DNA of 64,000 bases from Vigna angularis (lineage: Eukaryota > Streptophyta > Magnoliopsida > Fabales > Fabaceae). Made by a program: the position numbers and the translations under genes. Location: assembly GCF_016808095.1 (NCBI RefSeq), contig NC_068974.1, forward strand, positions 13,082,001-13,146,000, given 5' to 3'. The notes below the pieces were generated by a model. That model was not told the DNA's origin. It saw only the letters and a program-made list of their open reading frames with translations, and did not search any database. Positions 56,117-64,000 of this stretch are shown one piece after another. Each line of letters begins with the position of its first letter. Position 1 is the first letter of the stretch.

Positions 56117-57196
56117 TGTCAGAGCGGCTGCAGCGGAATGGTTAGCGTGGAATAACAAACCAAGAGGGTTTTTAATACTAACGTGTGCCTTTTAATTTCT
56201 ACTCAATTAAACTTACTTAGCAATTAACAAAGACAAATAAAGCAAGAGTAAGGTTGAGAGAAATTTGCACAGATGATTTTATCCTGGTTCGGATCTTACC
56301 AATCCTACGTCCAGTCGTTTATCTCAAACAAGATAAACCTTTTTACTAACACAAAACAATTACAAACTACAATCACAAAGATACAATTTGTAAGAGTTTA
56401 GAAAACACCTCTCTTGATACCACAAGAGATGAAACTACACCTCCTTTGAGTCTTCACAAAGGATGAACACCTCCTCCGAATACTTCACGAAGGATGATTC
56501 TCTTCCGAACACCTCCTTAGACACACCAAGGATGAACCGGCTATTTCCTCTGTCACCGTAGTAGCACTTCACCAGCTCCACAGACAAGAGTTTCACAAGC
56601 CGAACAAGAACACACAAGTCTCAAGAATTTCTGAGTATTTTGAGCACAAGGGAAGAGTTTCTGTGTCTCTAGATTCACTGTCTTGAGAGGAAATGAGAGT
56701 CTATTTATAGACTCATCCAAAGGCTCTTCCATTTTTCGTTTTCATCCTTTCACACTATGTTAATCGATTAGCTACAGTGGTTAATCGATTAACAATCCAA
56801 CGGATAGTTCAACGGATCTAAAAACGGCTAGTTTTTCAAACGTTCACTATGTTAATCGATTAACAGGCCTTGTTAATCGATTAACGTTAATCGATTAACA
56901 CTCTCTGTTAATCGATTAACATTGCATTACTGGGCTTCTTCATGGCTCACTAGAATAATCGATTAACACCTTCTGTTAATCGATTAACACTGCACAGAAT
57001 TTTGCTTATGGCTTATTTTTACATCACTTTTGAATGCATATGTAAAACCACTAATTTCCTAAGTCCTAGACACTAAACTACAATTATTACAAAAGCTTTC
57101 CATAGCAATACAAGTCTTCATAACATCTTGAATCTTGATTTCTTCTTGACTTGATTTGGACATCATCAAAACTTCATCTTCATCATTTTGCTAACA
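56117..57196 (-). repeat. 3' LTR of element H
   Basis: 1080 bp; plus-strand ends TGTCAGAGCGGCTGC and TTTTGCTAACA. It carries eight TTAATCGATTAA-type palindromes at about 56759-56990. Bases 56117-56277 recur at 59093-59253. Confidence 0.9.
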
Positions 57197-57560
57197 ATCT
57201 CCCCCTTTTTGATGATGATCAAAAACTTCTTGATTTAAAGCTTTTGGTAATAATCTGTATTTAAAACATAACTTAAGGAAGAAACAATTGTTAGTGAACT
57301 TAGAAATAAGTTTAAGGCTTTAAATATTTCTCCCCTTTTTTGATCATTATTAAAAAGTGATGTATAATTGCTCCCCCTAAATTAATTAAAAAATATACTC
57401 CCCCTTAATAAAGGCATGTATGTATAGAAATAATAAGAAAAGCAACATACATTTTATTGAATTTAAAGAGGCAAGCATACAAGGAAATATAAAGGGCATA
57501 CACTAATAAAAACATAGAAATATAAAGTACCCCTTTAGATATCCCTCCAATTTTGTAATG
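57197..57560 (-). other. 3' UTR of element H
   Basis: Polypurine tracts (complement of CTCCCCCTTTTTGATGATG at 57199) and AT-rich sequence; no gene seen. Confidence 0.7.
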
Positions 57561-57800
57561 AGAATCCTCTAGGTTGTTTTCACATTTTGTTTAGATCTTC
57601 ATCTTGAGGATTGACATCATTCTTCACTTCATTTGTTGTCTTCTACAAATCTTCATCATTGCCTGCAAATAATTTAAATGACTCAAGAGGTTTTGCCTCA
57701 AGGTCTACAATTTCATCAAAGACAACATGCACACATTCTTCGTTTTCAAATGTTTTCCGTTTGAAAACTATATATGCTTTGTATATTAAAAGAATAGTTC
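57561..57800 (-). pseudogene. Small Copia pol remnant in element H
   Basis: Minus-strand sequence homologous to the integrase-RT linker of G pol (compare 55540-55690). Shared phrases include CTCAAGAGG, CCTCAAGGTC and CATCAAAGACAACATGCA on the plus strand. Only about 240 bp is left and it is not open. Confidence 0.75.
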
Positions 57801-57966
57801 CATCTACTTTGGAATAAAAATTTCTTAATACTTCTTTTCAAATATTTAAAACAAAAACAATTTTTAAAATTTTTCTTAAATATTGTTTTAAAGAAATTCT
57901 AAATTTTAAACAATAGGTACCCAACTATTTTGTATGGGTCCTTTGGGTTAATTTAAAAATTTGAAA

Positions 57967-59058
57967 TCATTTTACAACCCAAATATATCTACCACTTGGA
58001 ACACCATAATGCTTAATTTTACATTTATTTGAAGTATGACCCTTTTTCATACAATAAAAGCATGATACAACATTTGTGTTCCTATAAGTTGTTCCTTTTT
58101 CTACCCAAGTTCTACGGGTTCTATGATTATGTTTATTTTTAATTCTAGGAACATACTTATTTTTAACAACCTTATTTTCATTATTTTTACTACATTCTCC
58201 TGAGGTTGTTTCATCTAGTAGTTTCTTATAATTAACACAAGATGCACATTCATCACTACTAGTATATTTACCTTTTTCATAAAATAAAATTTTATTTTTC
58301 AAAATTTTATTTTCTTCAAAAGTATTTTCAAAATTTAATTTTAAATTCTTATTTTCTTCAAGAATATTTTCAAAATCTGATTTCAAATTTTTATTTTCTT
58401 GAGAAATATTTTCAAAATTTAATTTTAAATTTTTGAAATCCTTTTTCAATTTCTTATGAGCAAGATCTAGTTTTTCAGATTCTACTATTAAAGCAGCATA
58501 AATTTCATGCAATTCATCTTCATTAATTTGACTAGAATTATCAGAATCGCTAGATGTACTTACTTGGCTTCCAGCGTCTTCGTTCACTACTAAACAGATA
58601 TATGCTTGCTCATCAGAATCACCCATACTTGATGTTGTGCTTGATGAAGAGCTTGAATTATTCTCTTCCATGATTAAAGTATTCGTTTTAGCACACCCGA
58701 TTTCATCTCCGCCTTCATGAGTTACTCTTAAAGTTTCCCACATTTCTTTAGCGTTTTTGCAGACAGAGACCCTGTAGAACTCATCAACAGTCAACGCTGA
58801 CGCAATGATATTACGGGCTTTTACATCATTCTGAGATCTTCTCTTTTCTTCAATGGTCCATTGGTCACGGGACTTTAGTTCCTGCATATTGTTAGTTGGA
58901 ACAAAAGGACCAAATGCAACAGCATCCCAAATATCTATATCAATAGATTCCATAAATATTTGCATTCTTACCTTCCAGAATGCATAGTTCTCACCTGTGA
59001 ATAGTGGTGGTCTATTGATTGATGCACCCTCTGCAAAGGTTTGATATGATCCTGCCAT
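57967..59058 (-). CDS. gag: Copia gag of element H (363 aa from the ATG at 59058)
   Basis: The minus-strand ORF begins MAGSYQTFAEGASINRPP about 20 bp after the primer site. The N-terminal half is a Copia gag domain of the UBN2/DUF4219 type (LFTGENYAFWKVRMQIF, AKEMWETL). The middle is a heptad-rich coil with repeated NLKLNFENI-like units. A zinc knuckle CFYCMKKGHTSNKC lies near the C-terminus, followed by SGRYIWVVK and a stop where pol would normally continue. The frame could be read upstream through the primer site, but MAGSYQ is the conventional start. In the family it forms the virus-like particle. Pol is deleted, so it could act only with other elements. Confidence 0.85.
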   Translation of the reverse strand: MAGSYQTFAEGASINRPPLFTGENYAFWKVRMQIFMESIDIDIWDAVAFGPFVPTNNMQELKSRDQWTIEEKRRSQNDVKARNIIASALTVDEFYRVSVCKNAKEMWETLRVTHEGGDEIGCAKTNTLIMEENNSSSSSSTTSSMGDSDEQAYICLVVNEDAGSQVSTSSDSDNSSQINEDELHEIYAALIVESEKLDLAHKKLKKDFKNLKLNFENISQENKNLKSDFENILEENKNLKLNFENTFEENKILKNKILFYEKGKYTSSDECASCVNYKKLLDETTSGECSKNNENKVVKNKYVPRIKNKHNHRTRRTWVEKGTTYRNTNVVSCFYCMKKGHTSNKCKIKHYGVPSGRYIWVVK

Positions 59059-59078
59059 TTGAATGACTATCAAAGCAA

Positions 59079-59090
59079 GCTCTGATACCA
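59079..59090 (-). promoter_or_regulatory. Primer-binding site of element H (initiator tRNA-Met)
   Basis: The minus strand reads TGGTATCAGAGC two bases from the LTR end, the usual Copia primer site complementary to initiator tRNA-Met. Confidence 0.9.
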
Positions 59091-59249
59091 ATTGTCAGAG
59101 TGGCTGCAGCGGAATGGTTAGCGTGGAATAACAAACCAAGAGGGTTTTTAATACTAACGTGTGCCTTTTAATTTCTACTCAATTAAACTTACTTAGCAAT
59201 TAAGAAAGACAAATAAAGCAAGAGTAAGGTTGAGAGAAATTTGCACAGA

Positions 59250-59360
59250 TGATAGGGGGAACACTAGTTTAGTTGAACCCCCAATCTCAATAATATGAGT
59301 TTTTGATGATGACAACACATAATTAAGAGCACATGTGTATTTTGTGTTACATGTTCTATG
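59250..59360 (+). repeat. Second copy of F LTR start, joined to H by microhomology
   Basis: Matches 16809-16919 at a constant offset of 42441. The join to H shares TGAT (59250-59253), present in both parents (56274-56277 and 16809-16812). It ends in CTATG before the G LTR. Confidence 0.88.
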
Positions 59361-60306
59361 TGTTGGTATCGGAGGGGGTATTTTTCGAAGAGTATAGCGT
59401 AGCGGAATTAACACTCAGAGAGCGGAAAGCGTATTTGATCACAATTAAACTTAATTTGGTCCTTTTAGTAAAAATAATTTTCTTTCAGAAAATTAATCAA
59501 ACAGTTGATGTACGTACAATAAAATGAGTATAGGGAATAAGAAGAACAACACAAAATTTTAATCCTGGTTCGAATCAAAAGATTCTACGTCCAGTCGTTA
59601 ATCACTATAAATAGTGATTAACCTTTTTCACTAAAAAATTGTTTAACAGATTACAAGATAATGAACAATAAAAATGAATAGAACCACTCTACCAACTTGA
59701 AGAGAACCGCTTCAGCAATCGACCAACGATTCACAAGCTTCTCCTTTCACAAGACCAGGCAGAGTACCTTGCTAACTTGAAGAGAGTCTGCTCCGACTAT
59801 CGACACACGATATGCGAGCCTCTCCTTTCACAAGACCAAGCAAGGGAACAACGAACAAAAAGCTTTCTGAGAACGTTCCTCTGACACACAGTGTTCATAG
59901 CTTTCTCAGTTCAAAAACAACGTTACTTTCTAATTTCTCCAAAACAAAATATATAGCCAAGTACACTGAATGCCAAAGGTCAGCTCCCAACTGCCATGAA
60001 TAATCGATTATTGTAAGTGATAATCGATTATTCAAGTCCGTTATAGGTTTTCAAAAATGTGATAATCGATTATATGAAGTGATAATCGATTATTCAAGTA
60101 TGACTTGTGATAATCGATTATTGCTTCATCATAATCGATTATTGTAGTTAAAAATGTAAGTTTACAAGGTATACAAGAATTTCCTACTACATTTAATTTC
60201 TACAAATTGCTTTTAACTAATTCTAATATCTTCTGCAACTAAAACTTCTTGTAGCATCATCAAAACAAATTTCTTCAAGATTTACCAATACTCCTTATTG
60301 GTAACA
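59361..60306 (-). repeat. Right copy of G LTR, flanked on both sides by CTATG
   Basis: 946 bp, same ends as 16920-17865, with six ATAATCGATTAT palindromes at about 60001-60140. CTATG precedes (59356-59360) and follows (60307-60311) it, as for a solo LTR. About 13 substitutions separate it from the left copy. Confidence 0.9.
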
Positions 60307-61593
60307 CTATGCTTACATGTTACATGAGTATATGAGAACATGATTGTGTTGATTGTTATGTTGTTCATTACATTTCACTGTGTTATATATGTGATTTAAT
60401 AGATGAATGCATGACACATGTTTTTAGATGGAACAACCATAAGCACTAATCTTGAACTTTAAAATGTGTGGCAAAACAACAGTTTGAAATCGATTACATT
60501 ATGGGGTGAATCGATTAAAACTCTTGTATTTGCACAAACTATTTCAAGTGTTCTTTGAGAGTTTTTCAAAGAGAAAAGTTTTCAAAACTTTGCATGACAC
60601 TGTTGCATAATCAATTGCATGCGATATGTATTCGATTAATTTTGTTAATGTTTTCAAATCTATTAATGCTTGATATAATTGTCACAATGGATATATTTTT
60701 AAATATGTTGACTAAGTATTAAATGCTATTCGACTACATTAATTTAGAATTCAATTAAGTTCTTTGACTACTACGACTGTTATAACTGAATTGGTGTATT
60801 CGACTGCATTAGTAGTAAAGTCGATTATATTGCGTCTAATAGAAGTTCATCTATATATTGACGCGAATTTGATTTCCGTAAGAGACTTTAGTGATTCTAA
60901 CATTTTCATATTCTTTTTCAAAAAAGTACAAAGCTTACAAAAAGAGAAAGAGCTCCAAAAAACTAGTTTGGTCGTGGTGATCAACTAGGTGTCATTTGTT
61001 GAAGAGCAAGATTGTTGAGTTTTAAAAGTTTGATATATCTGCACATTTCGGTGTTTACTGCAAGATCAGGTTCTACAATCTACTGAAGATTGGGTTGATT
61101 TCCCTGTTGTGATTACAGAAAGAAGGACATACTGCATTCTTGACTTTGAGGGTGCATCAAAGGGGTTGGACTGCATGAGAGGGGATTCTTGTTGCTAGTC
61201 TGTTTGTTTACTACCTATATTCTGATTAGAGGGTTAGATAGGTATTTTATATTTTTGACGTGAGGTCGCCATAAAAACCTTGTTGTAAAACCCTTGATCA
61301 TTATAGTGCATTGGCTTCCTGTGGTTGGAAGGACACTAGATGTAGGCTTGGTCGAAACAGTATAAAAACTCAGTGTTTGATCTTTCTCATCCCTACTCTC
61401 TTAGATTTAATCGATTATAATTTTTACGCATTCGATTAAATTTTCGCTGCTTTGAAAATCTTTTAACTTGCGATTCAAGAAAAGTATAAATACATCGCTT
61501 TTGGTGATAAAGATTTTTAAAGTTTTAAATTTTATACTTCACCAATTCACCCCCCTCTTAGTGTGAGAAATTAAGCCATTCTTTTTTATCAGG
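60307..61593 (+). repeat. Remainder of 3' LTR of Copia element F
   Basis: After the CTATG duplication the F LTR resumes. It contains scattered ATCGATTA motifs and a pyrimidine-rich ACCCCCCTCTTAG near 61548-61560, a signature seen near the 3' end of SIRE-type LTRs. The exact end is unclear; TTATCA near 61593 is my best guess. No gene seen. Confidence 0.55.
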
Positions 61594-62570
61594 TGCTTTC
61601 ATTTTGCACTAGTAGATCACCATATATTGTGCAATGCTTTTAGATTGATTGTAAGAAAGATAGGCTTAGGTTTTGGCTTGGCTTAAGGGTGAAAGGAAGT
61701 GGAAAATAGACTACTCTAAGAGCACCTAGTGAGGTGTAAAAAGAAAGTGAAACTCGTGCCAGCGAAGCAAAATCACTTGCTTCTCAAGCAAAATCTCTCA
61801 ACTCTCTACAAGACTCATCTGATAAAACTTTGAAGTTTACTCTTATATTTTTGGGAACTACAATTGTTAGCTACCCTTTCTCCTCTTCTTATATTTCACA
61901 ATTCACACCAAATCAATAATCATGCCTTGACTCTTGTTATGAAGGGAGAAGCAAGATTCACATCATCATCATCACATTTCATCATTTGTTGTTTTGAGAA
62001 TAGAAAAAATGAAAGTAACATTACCATATACTAACATACAAACCACAACAACGTAACTGAAAACATCAGAAGTGATTATGTTTACACTATGTGATATAGA
62101 CATGTATCTGACACAGTATTGCACACACAACTAACGATTGTTCAAGAGTTTCTATTTCTTAGTCGAGCAGTGAGTGTTTATGACACAAGTCTCTGCAACA
62201 TTTGACAATATTATCATTACTTCAAGACACCATCTTTCTTCACACAACATAGAAGGAGTTGGAAATTTAATTTCCATGACCAAATTGAAAAGGTGTGGAC
62301 TACGTGAAACAAATGGGGCTCATATAAGACCACATACACTGCAATGTTACTGAATTAACCCTTGGAAGCAATCCAGCAATCATGGTACCAAACAACAAAC
62401 AAAAGTTCTAAAATAAACAAAGTTGACCATGGGCCATGTAACATTAAATTATTCGGATCTTTGTTAATTATGCAAAAGAGTAAGTAAGTCGATGACCCCA
62501 TGCCATGATGTTAACTCGTGAGTGAAGTGTCGACAACGGGAGTCTGTAAATCGCAAGTGAGATTAAGCCC
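61594..62570. other. Unassigned AT-rich sequence
   Basis: Nothing recognisable as a gene, RNA or transposon was found. It may be flanking genomic DNA or an old repeat. Confidence 0.4.
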
Positions 62571-62574
62571 AATG

Positions 62575-62990
62575 AAGCTTGCGGAGGGGCGATGGAACTA
62601 CAATAGCGGTTGTCTACCTGACGTCGCGATTGAAGCACAATGGAGGAGGCGAACTCCGGCAACCCACACCTATGGCTGTTGGAGAAGATCACTGTGAGGG
62701 CGATTCTCGAGCTAACGTCGCGGTTGAAGCACAATGGAGGGAGGCGAATTTCGACAACCCACACTTACGCCTCTTGGAGATGCCAGGGTTCTCAGATTGG
62801 GGAAATCACAAAATGAAGGGATTAGGGCTTTCGTGCGAAATGAAAATGTGAGAGGGAGTACCTGACTTTCACCCTAATTGATCAAAGAAAATGGAGGCAC
62901 GTGAACTCCAGTAGCAACCACCTATGCTCCTTGAAGAAGATGAGTGTGAGGGTTCTGAGATTGGGGAAATCAGAGAAGGGGTTGAGGGAA
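62575..62990. repeat. Degenerate tandem repeats
   Basis: Three imperfect copies of a phrase containing CAATGGAGG, AGGCGAACTCC, AACCCACACCTATG and TTGGAGAAGAT, near 62640, 62731 and 62889. A later phrase, TCTGAGATTGGGGAAATCA, appears twice (near 62792 and 62950). Spacing is irregular (about 90 and 160 bp). Short ORFs here look incidental. Confidence 0.6.
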
Positions 62991-63175
62991 TAAGGGTTTC
63001 CATACGAAATGAGAATGTGAGAGGAAATACTCTCATTTTGGGTCTAAATCATCGAAGATATTATGGACGGTCAAGACCCGTTGGTAATTTATTTCACTAA
63101 AACATTACCGAAGGTGTTAAGCCCTTCAGTAATATTTCGTCGGTAAATACTGAAGTGTTAATAATGTTTTGTTCT

Positions 63176-63304
63176 AATTTATTTTAGAATTATTTAATGA
63201 TGTTAAATAATTGGGAGTTAAAGAAGAGTTAATCAATTTGTTGCATAAAGAAGAAGAGTTACATTACAACCACGTAGACACATTAAATAATTCTAAAATA
63301 AATT
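63176..63304. repeat. Perfect 24-bp inverted repeat (foldback, possible MITE)
   Basis: Arms 63176-63199 and 63281-63304 are exact reverse complements (outer AATTTATTTTAGAATTATTT) with an 81-bp spacer. The total is 129 bp, AT-rich. It resembles a foldback or miniature inverted-repeat element, but no clear TSD was identified. Confidence 0.65.
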
Positions 63305-64000
63305 AAACCAATACACTATTAATGGTTATGCTAAATTAGAATATTTGAAATCAAAACAATATTAATAAGAAATTAAATTATGAAAAAAATTAACAAGATA
63401 ATATTTTGTGAAATACAAATATGAAAGCATTTGGTCATGCTAAATTAGAAGTAATAATTACTTTAACCAAGACAATTAACTGTATTCAAAATTAATTATG
63501 TTTATTTCTAATTCATTAACTTCCAATGATTTTACAATAAATAGAATTACCTTCAATTATTTTATAAAAAATTATTCTAAAAGCGTTTATCTATTTCTTT
63601 GTATTATTATTTTGTAATAAAAATATTCAAAATAAAATATTTTATCACAAATTTTAGAATATTATTATGTTTTTTTTATTGTAAATAAAACCAAATTCAT
63701 ATTTATATCTATTTCCAATATAATTTATAGTATCCTAAATATTATATCTTAAATCGTTTTATTAAAATTCTCTACGAAATCTAATGCTGATTAGATATAC
63801 TCAAATTGTTTCGGTGTACATTTTCTTGTGTGTCTCTGTTGCTCCTGGATGTCTGGGATGCTTGCATTTCTTCAACTGTTGTCCTTCGTATTCACCAAAG
63901 GAGGGGGAGGTACCTGCAAAGATACTCCGACGTTCAAGTCAGATATGAGTTATGGAGCTGAAGCTCAGAAGAGAGTAATTGGATACTGCTCTGAAATATT
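63305..64000. other. AT-rich terminal region, nothing recognised
   Basis: Very AT-rich to about 63780, then mixed sequence with GGAGGGGGAGGTACCTGC and ACTCCGACG near 63900-63935, which may belong to another repeat that continues outside the window. No supported gene. Confidence 0.4.

Larger units (their letters stand above)
56117..59253 (-). mobile_element. SIRE-like deletion derivative H (minus strand), truncated at its 5' LTR
   Basis: 3' LTR 56117-57196, then polypurine tract (AAAAAGGGGGAGAT on the minus strand), pol remnant, gag, primer site 59079-59090 and the first 161 bp of the 5' LTR (59093-59253). The LTR ends differ from those of F and G, so it is a third Copia family. It entered pol of G; the left flank is TTTTA, but the right end is lost at a TGAT microhomology with F LTR sequence, so no TSD can be confirmed. 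Most of pol is deleted. Confidence 0.85.
16920..60306 (-). mobile_element. SIRE-like Copia element G (minus strand) with extra ORF and large nested insertions
   Basis: Minus-strand Copia element: 3' LTR 16920-17865; polypurine tract and 3' UTR; extra ORF (53245-53084 then 19235-18219); internal promoter; pol 56108-53817; right LTR 59361-60306. CTATG flanks both outer ends (16915-16919 and 60307-60311) inside the LTR of F. It carries the 33.8-kb array 19241-53083 (TSD GCGAA) and, in pol, element H from 56117. Its gag, primer site and the start of pol are missing: to the right of H lies a duplicated piece of F LTR, not G sequence. The two G LTRs differ at about 13 positions by my count. Placing all pieces in one element rests on sequence continuity and matching TSDs. 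Confidence 0.8.

Noticed and set aside
60764..60988. 74-aa ORF in the F LTR
   Set aside because: No domain, AT-rich composition and position inside an LTR; probably chance.
62468..62851. 98-aa minus and 90-aa plus ORFs
   Set aside because: They overlap degenerate tandem repeats on both strands with no similarity to known proteins.

Overview
The window is plant nuclear repeat DNA, almost certainly from a Phaseoleae legume; Vigna or Phaseolus is the best guess. This rests on SIRE-type Copia LTRs full of TAATCGATTA palindromes, Athila-type elements with a tRNA-Asp primer site, and LTRs carrying CCGCTCAGCGG palindromes. No ordinary host gene could be supported. Nearly everything from 1 to about 61.6 kb is one stack of nested transposons whose order can be read from target-site duplications (TSDs).

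Outermost is a decayed plus-strand SIRE-like Copia element (F). Its pol pieces lie at 1-183, 2328-3632, 5031-5319 and 15591-16263, and its 3' LTR starts at 16797. F was hit by a solo Athila-type LTR (184-2322, TSD AAGAT), a solo LTR of a second Athila family (3633-5025, TSD TATAT) and a Tekay-like solo LTR (C, 5320-15585, TSD CTATG). C itself contains a solo LTR (D, 6754-8093) and a non-autonomous Athila-like element (B, 9338-15292, minus strand, TSD GAGCC). The 3' LTR of F was hit by a minus-strand SIRE-like element (G). The left LTR of G is at 16920-17865; its pol is at 53817-56108, and an extra ORF with its own promoter lies downstream of pol.

The extra ORF of G is split in frame by the main object of the window, a 33.8-kb Athila-like array at 19241-53083 flanked by a single GCGAA TSD. 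Its order is LTR1 - internal 1 - LTR2 - internal 2 - LTR3. LTR2 and LTR3 carry an approximately 8-kb CACTA (En/Spm) transposon at exactly the same site; LTR1 does not. The two 15.76-kb units are almost identical, so one CACTA insertion was copied passively by tandem duplication. Each CACTA copy encodes an apparently intact 1066-aa TNPD-type transposase. Each also carries an 11-exon gene joining a Transposase_24-like region to a Ulp1-like protease region; the exons join to an open 715-codon frame.

Each Athila-like internal region lacks pol. It holds a gag-like ORF on the plus strand and, in antisense, a WUSCHEL-related (WOX) homeodomain gene with TATA box, pyrimidine-rich leader, 5'-UTR intron and coding intron. 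This is the most unusual cargo found here.

To the right, G's pol is cut by a deletion derivative of a third SIRE-like family (H, from 56117). H ends at a 4-bp microhomology junction (59250-59253) that fuses it to a second copy of the F-LTR/G-LTR boundary. The F LTR then resumes at 60307 and ends near 61.6 kb. The last 2.4 kb is AT-rich sequence with degenerate tandem repeats and a perfect 24-bp inverted repeat; no gene is recognised there.
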